Positions 1 to 6,576 are shown, numbered from the stretch's first letter. The stretch: 6,806 bases of DNA from an uncultured Verrucomicrobiota bacterium (GCA_946543025.1 CAMNLN010000193.1:1-6806); one strand, 5' to 3'. Numbers and translations: made by a program. Notes: generated by a model not told the origin, from the letters alone.

Positions 1-615
1 GGCGACCTGATCGACTGGCAGAGCCAGGCGAACTTCGACCTCGTGAAGAAGTACTATGGCGGCGCGATGTTCGGCTCGATGGGCAACCACGAGTTCTACA
101 CCTACCTGCCGGGAGAGAAGATCACGAGCGAGGAGTCGTTCAAGGAGCGCAGCTGGCCGCTCCTGAAGGCCGCCTATCCCGTCGACCCGCGCTTCAGCGC
201 GCAGACGGTCAACGGCGTCAACTTCGTCTGCCTTGACGGCACGTTCGGGACCGTGCAGCCGGATCTGGTGGAGAAGTTCAAGGCCGAGGCGAAGAAAAGG
301 CTGCCGATCGTGCTCTGCATGCACGTGCCGTTCCTCACGGACGGCATCTGGCGCGCCGACTGCAAGTACTGGAAGGGCGTCAACAAGAAGTATCGCAACG
401 CTGCCATTCCCGATCCCGGCGGCGACTACAAGCGTCAGCAAACCGACCCCGTCACGCGCGACTTTATCGCCTACCTGAAGGAGGAGAAGCTGCTGAAGGC
501 GATTCTCGCAGGACACCTCCACATCACGGTGCAGGAGCGCTTCTCGCCCACGGCCGTGCAGTACGTGGTGGGCGGCAACTACGGGTTCGTGGGGCAGGAA
601 GTGCTGTTCACGTGA
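1..615 (+). CDS. Calcineurin-like metallophosphoesterase, 5' end missing (partial)
   Basis: The reading frame is open from the first base, so the gene begins outside the window; 204 codons are visible, ending at TGA 613-615. A GTG at 43 should not be taken as the start, because the family motif GDLID lies upstream of it at visible residues 1-5. Metallophosphoesterase motifs follow in the usual order: GNHE at about residues 28-31, a lone histidine in CMHVPF (about 108), and GHLH at about 171-174. These supply ligands for the two-metal centre that hydrolyses phosphoester bonds. The first motif (DxH) must lie off the left edge. The substrate cannot be told: this superfamily includes phosphodiesterases, nucleotidases and acid phosphatases. 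Any signal peptide would be in the missing part, so location is unknown. The symporter gene follows after 61 bases on the same strand with no clear terminator, so co-transcription is possible. Confidence 0.9.
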   Translation, partial: GDLIDWQSQANFDLVKKYYGGAMFGSMGNHEFYTYLPGEKITSEESFKERSWPLLKAAYPVDPRFSAQTVNGVNFVCLDGTFGTVQPDLVEKFKAEAKKRLPIVLCMHVPFLTDGIWRADCKYWKGVNKKYRNAAIPDPGGDYKRQQTDPVTRDFIAYLKEEKLLKAILAGHLHITVQERFSPTAVQYVVGGNYGFVGQEVLFT

Positions 616-620
616 GTGAA

Positions 621-661
621 AGGCAAAGAGTAGGGCTGAGGCAAATGTCAGAACAGGCAAA
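621..661 (+). repeat. Three AGGCAAA direct repeats in the symporter leader
   Basis: The 61-base gap between the phosphoesterase and symporter genes holds AGGCAAA at 621-627, 639-645 and 655-661, start-to-start spacing 18 and 16. The last copy runs into the purine-rich ribosome-binding stretch (AGGAAAAGAG, 661-670). The repeats may simply reflect purine-rich leader composition, or could be a binding site for a regulator. No promoter with both boxes was recognised in this gap. Confidence 0.35.
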
Positions 662-676
662 GGAAAAGAGAAATAA

Positions 677-1984
677 ATGAAACAGACCAAGATACCGCTG
701 GTGGCACGTATTCTCATCGGCTTCGTCGCCGGTACGGCGATCGGCCTTGTGTTCTCCGAGTGCTGCGCGCCAGAGACGACGAAGAAGATACTGCCGTGGA
801 TCGCGCCGTTCGGCTCCGTGCTGGTGGCGATGCTGAAGGCCGTCGTCTACCCCATTATCCTCTTCTCGCTCATCGCGGGCGCGGCGGCGCTGCCGCTGAA
901 GAAGTCCGGGCGCGTTGGCGGCGCGGTGCTGCTGTGGTACACGGCCACGTCGCTCTTCGCCACCGTTTTCGGCGTGGTGCTGGCGTACGCCTTGAACCCG
1001 TCGATGCAGGGTGCCGACGCCGTGGCCTCCGGCTACCTTGCGGGCGCGAAGGCGATGGCGGGCGGCGCCGCCTCCGGATCGATCTCCGATTTCATCGCGG
1101 GGCTCTTCCAGAATCCGTTCGCCTCGCTTGCGAAAGGTCAGTTCCTGCCGGTGATCGTCTTCGCGATCGCGTTCGGCCTCGCGGCGCGGTGCCTGCTGGA
1201 CGCGCTCGCGGACAAGGAGAGCGAGACGGTGAAGTCCGTCGAGACGCTGCTCAAGGTTGTCGATGGCGCGCAGCGCATCTCTTTCAAGCTGATCGACTGG
1301 GTGGTGCAATACTTCCCCATCGGCGTGTTCGCGCTCTCGATCACGAACTTCGCGGAGCACGGCACGCTCCTCTTCGGGCCGTACGTGCGCATCACGCTCT
1401 GCGTGGTGACGGGCGTCTCGGCGATGATCCTCGTCGTCTATCCGCTCGCGATCGCGGCGGTCTGCCGCGAGAACCCGTACAAGGTGCTGTTCCGCCTGCG
1501 TGAGGCGATCCTCACCGCGTTCGTGACGCGCTCCTCGGCGGCGACGCTGCCGGTCTCGTTCCGCGTGATGGACGAGATGGGCGTCGACCGGAAACTCTCC
1601 AGCTTCTCGCTCCCGATGGGCGCGACGGTGAACATGGACGGCGTGTGCGTACACCTGCCGGTGTTCGTGATCCTGGCGGCCAACATGTTCCACCACGACC
1701 TGTCCTTCGTCCAGGTGGCGACGCTCTGCCTTTCGATCATGTTCGCGTCCATCGGCGCGGGCGGCATTCCGGGCGGGTCGGTGTTCCTGCTTTTCATGGT
1801 GCTTGAGAACATGGGCCTGCCGGCCAACGAGGTGACGATCATCGTGGCGCTCGCGCTCGGCATCAACCCGATCCTCGACATGTTCGAGACATGCTGCAAC
1901 GTGACGGGAGACAACGTCTGCACCTACATCGTGGCGCGCAAGAGCGGGCTGACGGGGCTTCCGCGCGACGAGGCGCTCGGTTGA
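677..1984 (+). CDS. Dicarboxylate/amino acid:cation symporter family protein (SDF/DAACS), atypical substrate site
   Basis: This 435-residue inner-membrane protein matches the glutamate-transporter fold in length and motif order. Seen: several hydrophobic segments; the TM3 residues Y88, T91 and S92; hairpin 1 with TRSSAATLP at 284-292; TM7 NMDG at 319-322; hairpin 2 GIPGGS at 363-368; and TM8 with D401, T405, N408 and D412. By comparison with archaeal GltPh, these include the sodium-site residues and the ligands for the substrate amino and backbone carboxylate groups. The two residues that hold the acidic side chain of aspartate are changed: GltPh T314 is V323 here, and R397 is E404. The expected role is sodium- or proton-driven uptake of an amino acid, probably not aspartate, glutamate or a dicarboxylate. 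The ATG at 677 is preceded by purine-rich AGGAAAAGAG, and the first helix begins soon after it. The stop codon overlaps the -35 box of the next gene's promoter. Confidence 0.93.
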   Translation: MKQTKIPLVARILIGFVAGTAIGLVFSECCAPETTKKILPWIAPFGSVLVAMLKAVVYPIILFSLIAGAAALPLKKSGRVGGAVLLWYTATSLFATVFGVVLAYALNPSMQGADAVASGYLAGAKAMAGGAASGSISDFIAGLFQNPFASLAKGQFLPVIVFAIAFGLAARCLLDALADKESETVKSVETLLKVVDGAQRISFKLIDWVVQYFPIGVFALSITNFAEHGTLLFGPYVRITLCVVTGVSAMILVVYPLAIAAVCRENPYKVLFRLREAILTAFVTRSSAATLPVSFRVMDEMGVDRKLSSFSLPMGATVNMDGVCVHLPVFVILAANMFHHDLSFVQVATLCLSIMFASIGAGGIPGGSVFLLFMVLENMGLPANEVTIIVALALGINPILDMFETCCNVTGDNVCTYIVARKSGLTGLPRDEALG

Positions 1985-2009
1985 CATCGGCGCGCGGCTT
2001 TTGTATCAT
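1981..2009 (+). promoter_or_regulatory. Sigma-70-type promoter for the 2039-6437 operon
   Basis: A consensus -35 box, TTGACA at 1981-1986, is followed after exactly 17 bases by TATCAT at 2004-2009, one mismatch from the consensus -10. The -35 box contains the TGA stop codon (1982-1984) of the symporter gene. Transcription would start near 2015-2017, giving a leader of about 23 bases. Both boxes and the spacing are seen; activity is inferred. Confidence 0.75.
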
Positions 2010-2026
2010 ATCCAAACTTTCCACTT

Positions 2027-2033
2027 AAAGGAG
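2027..2033 (+). promoter_or_regulatory. Strong Shine-Dalgarno for the foldase lipoprotein gene
   Basis: AAAGGAG ends five bases before the ATG at 2039. It fixes this start, which also gives a well-formed lipoprotein signal peptide directly after the initiator methionine. Confidence 0.8.
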
Positions 2034-2038
2034 CTAAA

Positions 2039-3292
2039 ATGAAGATTGGTTTGATCGGTACCGCCGCGCTTGCGGCGATGGTGGTTGTCGGCTGCGGCAA
2101 GAAGGACGCCGCGGCGGACGGGGACAAGGCGGCCGCGAAGCCTGCCGAAGCCGCGGCATCTGTCGACCCGAAGAAGGTGGCCGTGCAGGTGAACGACGCG
2201 AAGCTGACGTACGGCGACCTGGACGCGGACATCGCGAAGATCATCGAGGCGCAGAAGATTCCTGCCGAGCATCTCGAAGATGCGAAGAAGCACTTCCGCG
2301 AGCAGCTGGCGCAGCAGTTCGTGATGAAGTCGCTCCTGCTGGCCGAGGCGGGCAAGAAGGGCATGAAGCTTTCGGACGAGGACCGCAAGAAGCGCGAGGC
2401 CGAGTTCCTGAAGTCCGTCGCCGGGCGTCCGAACGCGCCGAAGACGATCGACGAGCTGCTGGAAAAGCACCCGTTCGGCAAGGAGCGGGCGCGGAAGGAG
2501 TTTGACGAAAGCATCCTCATCCAGAAGCTGATCGAACAGGAAGTCTCTTCCAAGATCAAGCTTGACGAGAAAAAGGTGGCCGAGCAGTTCGCCATCGCCA
2601 CCTCCAACTATACGGCGGCCGCCAAGGCGGCGGCTGGCGCCGAGGGCAAGATAAAGGACCTCAAGAAGCAGCTGGACGGCCTTGCGGGCGATGCGCTCAC
2701 GAACAAGTTCGCCCAGCTCGCGCAGGCAAACTCCGACTGCCCGTCCAAGAGCAAGGGCGGCGACCTCGGTCAGTTTACGCGCGGACAGATGGTGCCCGAG
2801 TTCGACAAGGTGGCGTTCGAGCTTGAGCCGCTGAAGGTGTCCGATCCTGTCAAGACCCAGTTCGGCTGGCATCTGGTGATGGTGACGAAAAAGACGCCGG
2901 CCGTGGAAGCGAAGGGCGACAAGCCGGCCGAACCCGAGAAGGTTCAGGCGTCGCACATCCTCATTTCCGCCCGCAAGCCGGAGAAGGCGCCGACGAAGGA
3001 AGACGTGGAAGCTCAGCTGAAGCGTCCGCAGGAGCAGATGGCGATGCGCAAGTTCTTCGACGACCTCCGTGCCGCCGCGAAGATCGAGGCGCCTGACTTC
3101 CCGTCCCTGCAGCCGAAGAAGCCCGAACCTCCCAAGGCAAAGCCCGCCGCGCCGAAGAAGACGCTGGAGAGCAAGCCTGTCGAAGTGAAGCCTGCGGCGA
3201 AGCCCGCCGAGGCCAAGCCTGCGGCAAAGGCGGCAGAGGCGAAGCCGGCGGCCAAGCCTGCCGACGCGAAACCCGCCGAGGCGAAGAAGTAG
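2039..3292 (+). CDS. SurA/PpiC-type parvulin peptidyl-prolyl isomerase lipoprotein with permuted domain order
   Basis: This 417-residue protein is a likely extracytoplasmic foldase. Residues 1-19 form a lipoprotein signal peptide with lipobox VVGC; Cys19 would be lipidated, and Gly at +2 gives no inner-membrane retention signal, so outer-membrane anchoring is likely. An Ala/Lys-rich linker leads to a SurA-like chaperone region (about 46-190, starting VAVQVNDAKLTYGDLD). Residues 220-283 match the C-terminal three quarters of a parvulin domain: FAQLAQ, SDCPSKSKGGDLG, QFTRGQMVPEF, and FGWHLVMV with the second conserved His at 278. The strand that normally opens a parvulin domain, ASHILI with the first conserved His (306), comes after it, at 304-309. 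A helix (about 320-350) ending AAKIEAP follows, then a Lys/Pro/Ala-rich tail. The gene starts the operon and ends one base before the oxidoreductase ATG. The family call is firm; isomerase activity is inferred. Confidence 0.92.
   Translation: MKIGLIGTAALAAMVVVGCGKKDAAADGDKAAAKPAEAAASVDPKKVAVQVNDAKLTYGDLDADIAKIIEAQKIPAEHLEDAKKHFREQLAQQFVMKSLLLAEAGKKGMKLSDEDRKKREAEFLKSVAGRPNAPKTIDELLEKHPFGKERARKEFDESILIQKLIEQEVSSKIKLDEKKVAEQFAIATSNYTAAAKAAAGAEGKIKDLKKQLDGLAGDALTNKFAQLAQANSDCPSKSKGGDLGQFTRGQMVPEFDKVAFELEPLKVSDPVKTQFGWHLVMVTKKTPAVEAKGDKPAEPEKVQASHILISARKPEKAPTKEDVEAQLKRPQEQMAMRKFFDDLRAAAKIEAPDFPSLQPKKPEPPKAKPAAPKKTLESKPVEVKPAAKPAEAKPAAKAAEAKPAAKPADAKPAEAKK
3113..3289 (+). repeat. Lys/Pro/Ala low-complexity coding repeat at the lipoprotein C-terminus
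   Basis: Residues 359-417 of the foldase consist largely of degenerate AKPA / AEAKPAAK units, encoded by repeated gcc-aag-cct-like codons. Such basic, proline-rich stretches are usually extended and flexible, and are found in periplasm- or envelope-spanning tails. A role in contacting peptidoglycan or other anionic surfaces is possible but inferred. The repeated DNA is a likely site for unit gain or loss between strains. Confidence 0.7.
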
Positions 3293-3293
3293 C

Positions 3294-4379
3294 ATGGCGA
3301 TCCGCGTTGGCGTCGTTGGCGCGGGCGGCATGGCCGCCTACCACATTCCCGGTTTTCGGGCGGGGGGTGCGAGGGTTGCCGCGATTGCCGACGTGAACCG
3401 CGAGGCGGCCGTGCGCGCGGCCGCCTCGTACGGCATTCCGGCGGCGTACGCGTCGCTCGGCGAGATGCTGGCTGCGGAACGGCTGGACGCGGTGAGCGTC
3501 ATCACGCCGAACAAGTTCCACAAGCCGCTCGTCCTGGAGGCGCTGCGCGCCGGCAAGCACGTGTTCTGCGAAAAGCCGCCGGCGCTCAACGCCGCCGAGA
3601 TGGCACAGATGGCGGCGGCGGCAAAGCGGGCGAAGCGGACGCTGATGTTCGACTTCAACAACCGCGCGCGTCCCGAATCGGTGGCCATGATGAAGGCGAT
3701 CCGTTCGGGGGGCGTGGGCACGATCAACAGCGCGCAGGCGCTCTGGATCCGACGTACGGGCATTCCCGGATTCGGCGGCTGGTTCACCACAAAGGCGCTT
3801 TCGGGCGGCGGGCCGGTGATCGACCTGCTGCACATGATCGACCTCGCGCTCTACTTCATGGGCTATCCCGAACCGGCGCACGTGCTGGCGAACACGTTCG
3901 ACACGTTCATGGGCGACGCGCGTTTCAAGGGGCCGTGGGGCATCCCCGACCGCGCCAACGGCATTTGCGACGTCGAGGCCGCCGCGCATGGGTTCGTGAC
4001 GTTCAAGAACGGATCCGTTCTCTTCCTGCGCACCGCGTGGGCGGAGATGAACAAGCGCGAAGAAGTGTCCGTGACCTTCCAGGGAACGAAGGCCGGCGGA
4101 CTCGTCCGCCGTCTCTTCGGCACGGACGGCCTGGACGAGACGGCGGAGGACGTTTGCGAGCTGTATCGTCAGAGCGCGACGGGGAAGCGCATTGACAAGA
4201 CGTTGAAGGTGAAGCCGGACGAGGCGATGGGACGCGTCCGCGCCGCCACAAACTTCATCCGTACGCTGCAAGGCAAGGAGGAACCCCTCAACACGCCCGA
4301 CCAGGCCGTCAAGCTGATGAAGGTCATCGACGCGATCTACGCGTCGGCAACAAAAAAGATGCCGATCAAAGTGAGGTAA
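3294..4379 (+). CDS. Gfo/Idh/MocA family NAD(P)-dependent oxidoreductase
   Basis: The product is a 361-residue cytoplasmic dehydrogenase of the family that oxidises or reduces sugars, inositols and related polyols. A Rossmann fold opens right after the start (IRVGVVGAGGMA, with G9, G11 and A14), which supports the ATG at 3294. D33 at the end of the second strand would bind the adenosine ribose and suggests NAD rather than NADP. The family EKP motif is at 93-95, with Lys94 the expected catalytic lysine. The C-terminal substrate domain contains GGGPVID at 171-177 and His180. The spacing is odd: the family normally has Asp-x3-His (as in inositol dehydrogenase), whereas here it is Asp177-x2-His180. 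The gene begins one base after the foldase stop and has no leader of its own, so translational coupling is likely; the next gene follows after six bases. The substrate is unknown. A sugar released by extracellular enzymes would fit the context. Confidence 0.93.
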   Translation: MAIRVGVVGAGGMAAYHIPGFRAGGARVAAIADVNREAAVRAAASYGIPAAYASLGEMLAAERLDAVSVITPNKFHKPLVLEALRAGKHVFCEKPPALNAAEMAQMAAAAKRAKRTLMFDFNNRARPESVAMMKAIRSGGVGTINSAQALWIRRTGIPGFGGWFTTKALSGGGPVIDLLHMIDLALYFMGYPEPAHVLANTFDTFMGDARFKGPWGIPDRANGICDVEAAAHGFVTFKNGSVLFLRTAWAEMNKREEVSVTFQGTKAGGLVRRLFGTDGLDETAEDVCELYRQSATGKRIDKTLKVKPDEAMGRVRAATNFIRTLQGKEEPLNTPDQAVKLMKVIDAIYASATKKMPIKVR

Positions 4380-4385
4380 GGTATT

Positions 4386-6437
4386 ATGCTTAAGACAGGT
4401 TTTGTCGCGCTCGCGGTGGCGAGCATGGCGGCGGCGGGGTTCGGAAAGCTCCTGCCGGTGGAAATCTACGAGAAGGGCGGCGGCGACGTCGATTGCGCGG
4501 CGCGCTACACCGTTCAGGAGAAGGTTCGCGAGGCGAAGGGCGCGCCGGAGGGTTGCAAGCTCTTCACGCGCCTCGTGAAGGTGACGAACCACTCGAATGA
4601 ATTTCGCACGTTTCAGGTGGCCGTGCGCGCTGACACCTCCTTCAAGCCGACGAACTGGGTGATTCCGGGCGTCATCTACGGCGACAACAAGTTCGGCTCG
4701 CAGGTCTCGCCCAGCGGGCTTGAACGCGACGGCGAGCCGTGGGTGTTCGGGTATGACCGCGCGGCCATTCCGTCCTGCACGCTCTCCGAGACGAAGGACG
4801 AGCTGTTCGCGATGTACGCCTCGGACCGCGACGCGGCGTCGCTTGAAAGCTCCTGCTCGATCCGGAAGCTTGAGGACGGACGCTTCGAACACCGGATCAT
4901 CTATCCGATCCGCGAGAGCCCCGTGAGCTACACGTTCAAGTACAGCTACACGGGCCGCTACGACACGTGGATCACCTTGCCGCCGGGCGGCAGCTTCGAG
5001 GCGGAGTCGTACTACATGGAGGGCCGCCCGCGCTACGAGAACTGCGGCTACCGCGAGGCGCTCATGGCGGCGATGGCTACGCTCAAGCACGACCACCCGA
5101 TTCCGGCGCTCGACGCGAAGACGGTCTACGAGGTGTCGCACCGGTGGCTTCGCGACTGCTGCGAGTATTTCGTGGACCAGGGGAAGTCGAAGGGCGCGGC
5201 CGGCACGGACATCTCCTTCCGCCTCGGCTATACCGCCCGCACGAACAAGATCACCCTCCCCGCGTGGATGACGCCCGAGGAGAAGAAGCTCACGCTTGCC
5301 GACCTTGAGCGCGACCCGAAGCTCAACCGCGGCATCCTGCGCACGTCCTGGATGGACGAGATGGGTTTCGCGGGACAGAACTTCATGTCCCACCGGTTCG
5401 CGTACATGGACGCCGTGAAGCGTGGCGACAAGGACTTCGCGAAGTGGTGCATCGACGACCTCGACGACTGGGTGAAACGCCAGGTGACGTCGGGTCCGGC
5501 CGCAGGGCTTTGCACTACGCACCGCCGCCGCAAGGTGGTGGACCGCCTGAGCGTGACCGAGCTCGGCTGGGGCGTGGGCGAGATCGCAAAGACGTGGAAG
5601 ATGCTGAAGGACCGCGGCATCGACCATCCGATTTACCTTGAGTTCGGCAAGCGGCTGGCGGACTTCTTCGTCGCCCACTACGACCAGCAGGACCCGTTCG
5701 GACGCATCTGGTCGCTCAAGACGGGCGAGAAGCTCGAGGGTGGCGGCGACGGCGGCGGGTTCATGGTGAAGGGCATGCTGGAGCTGCACGCGGTGTGCGG
5801 CGACAAACGCTACCTCGACTGCGCGCGCAAGGCGTTTGACCGCTACTTCGAGATGGATCTTTGCAAGTTCCGTTGCGTGGCAGGCGCGGACGACTGCAAC
5901 TGCGTGGACAAGGAATCGTCTTTCCCGTATATCTACGCCGCGCTCGAACTCTATCGCCAGACGGGCGAGAAGAAGTACCTCGGGTGCGCGGAGGTCGTGG
6001 CGGCGTATTTCTGCTCGTGGATGCTCACCTACGACGCGCTCTACACGCAGGCGAGCGAGTTCGGCCGCTTCGGCTACCACACGAGCGGCGGTACGCTCGT
6101 CTCGGCCGAGCACCAGTGCATCGACCCCTACGCGACGGTGGCGGTGCCCGACCTCTTCGACCTCGCGGACGCGAGCGGCAACGAGGTGTGGCGCCAGTGC
6201 GGACGGCTCATCTGGGTGAACGCGATGCAGGACGTGGCCGGCCCCGACGGCAGCGTGATGAACGGCATCGTCCGTACGCCGGGCGCGCAGTGCGAGGCGC
6301 ACGCGCAGACGCGCTGGGCCAAGTATCGCAGCGATCCGATCGCCGCGCGCGGCAACTTCAACAACCAGTGCACGGCGTTCGTCGTCACCTACCGCCTCTA
6401 CGCGCTCGACCGCCTCGGCGACCCCATGCGCCCGTAG
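4386..6437 (+). CDS. Large secreted cysteine-rich protein, probable beta domain plus alpha/alpha-toroid (hydrolase-like)
   Basis: I do not recognise a specific family for this 683-residue protein. Residues 1 to about 20 look like a Sec signal peptide (Lys3, then a hydrophobic Ala/Val-rich stretch ending near AAAGFG), so export is expected. About 21-215 is rich in predicted beta strands and aromatic residues and looks like a beta-sandwich. About 240-680 is a series of amphipathic helices with phrases typical of (alpha/alpha)6-toroid glycosidases and lyases, such as YIYAALELYRQTGEKKYL (515-532) and a Gly-rich GGGDGGG (452-458). A beta-sandwich followed by a toroid is a common layout for carbohydrate-active enzymes, so polysaccharide or glycan processing is the best guess; catalytic residues cannot be named. 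There are 21 cysteines, including Cys258-Cys259 and a cluster at 493, 497, 504 and 506. The ATG at 4386 lies six bases after the oxidoreductase stop, with GAGG (4373-4376) upstream. It appears to be the last gene of the operon. Confidence 0.88.
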   Translation: MLKTGFVALAVASMAAAGFGKLLPVEIYEKGGGDVDCAARYTVQEKVREAKGAPEGCKLFTRLVKVTNHSNEFRTFQVAVRADTSFKPTNWVIPGVIYGDNKFGSQVSPSGLERDGEPWVFGYDRAAIPSCTLSETKDELFAMYASDRDAASLESSCSIRKLEDGRFEHRIIYPIRESPVSYTFKYSYTGRYDTWITLPPGGSFEAESYYMEGRPRYENCGYREALMAAMATLKHDHPIPALDAKTVYEVSHRWLRDCCEYFVDQGKSKGAAGTDISFRLGYTARTNKITLPAWMTPEEKKLTLADLERDPKLNRGILRTSWMDEMGFAGQNFMSHRFAYMDAVKRGDKDFAKWCIDDLDDWVKRQVTSGPAAGLCTTHRRRKVVDRLSVTELGWGVGEIAKTWKMLKDRGIDHPIYLEFGKRLADFFVAHYDQQDPFGRIWSLKTGEKLEGGGDGGGFMVKGMLELHAVCGDKRYLDCARKAFDRYFEMDLCKFRCVAGADDCNCVDKESSFPYIYAALELYRQTGEKKYLGCAEVVAAYFCSWMLTYDALYTQASEFGRFGYHTSGGTLVSAEHQCIDPYATVAVPDLFDLADASGNEVWRQCGRLIWVNAMQDVAGPDGSVMNGIVRTPGAQCEAHAQTRWAKYRSDPIAARGNFNNQCTAFVVTYRLYALDRLGDPMRP

Positions 6438-6498
6438 CGGCCGGTGGTTAGTGTCTCGTGATCCGTCTAGCCCCACCCTGGGGGTCTCTGATATCGAA

Positions 6499-6510
6499 AC
6501 GCCTAGGCGT
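6499..6510. repeat. Perfect 12-base palindrome
   Basis: ACGCCTAGGCGT equals its own reverse complement. It is the first of three CTAGG occurrences (6503, 6511, 6526). It could be a site for a dimeric DNA-binding protein or part of the surrounding palindrome cluster; the function is unknown. Confidence 0.85.
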
Positions 6511-6535
6511 CTAGGGGTTAACCTCCTAGGGGGTT
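6511..6535. repeat. Two overlapping imperfect palindromes
   Basis: CTAGG (6511-6515) pairs with CCTAG (6525-6529) around GGTTAACC (6516-6523), leaving T6524 unpaired. Overlapping this, AACC (6520-6523) pairs with GGTT (6532-6535) around a CCTAGG core. The two pairings use the same bases and exclude each other. As DNA they may be protein-binding sites; as RNA the stems would have little or no loop. Confidence 0.7.
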
Positions 6536-6545
6536 AGAGGTCAGT

Positions 6546-6576
6546 CCCCAGGGGGTTCGGCCTTTGGCCTTTAGGC
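6546..6576. repeat. Run of short hairpins with a GGCCTTT tandem repeat
   Basis: CCCC-A-GGGG lies at 6546-6554. GGCCTTT then occurs twice in tandem (6559-6565 and 6566-6572), which also allows a GGCC-TTT-GGCC hairpin (6559-6569) and a GCCT-TT-AGGC inverted repeat (6567-6576). No T-run follows, so this is not a standard intrinsic terminator. Confidence 0.6.

Noticed and set aside
43..45. GTG as the start codon of the phosphoesterase gene
   Set aside because: The frame is open to base 1 and the upstream residues GDLID are a conserved metal-binding motif, so the gene is truncated by the window edge.
608..1987. Minus-strand open frame (459 codons) opposite the symporter gene
   Set aside because: It is an Arg/His/Glu-rich antisense shadow that mirrors the symporter almost end to end; the + strand product has every diagnostic SDF motif.
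2006..3331. Minus-strand open frame opposite the foldase gene
   Set aside because: The Leu/Arg/Gly-rich composition is an antisense artefact, and it would cover the promoter and Shine-Dalgarno of the well-supported + strand gene.
2961..6476. Very long open frame on the minus strand (1171 codons) opposite the foldase, oxidoreductase and secreted protein genes
   Set aside because: Its translation is dominated by Arg, His, Ala, Leu and Val without family motifs, as expected for the antisense of GC-rich codons. The + strand genes have clear motifs, Shine-Dalgarno sites and operon spacing.
6471..6490. Intrinsic terminator after the last gene (CCCC/GGGG hairpin)
   Set aside because: The stem is only about four base pairs and is followed by TCTCTGAT rather than a T-run.
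6480..6555. G-quadruplex from four G-runs
   Set aside because: The runs are separated by roughly 30, 11 and 17 bases, too far apart for a canonical quadruplex.
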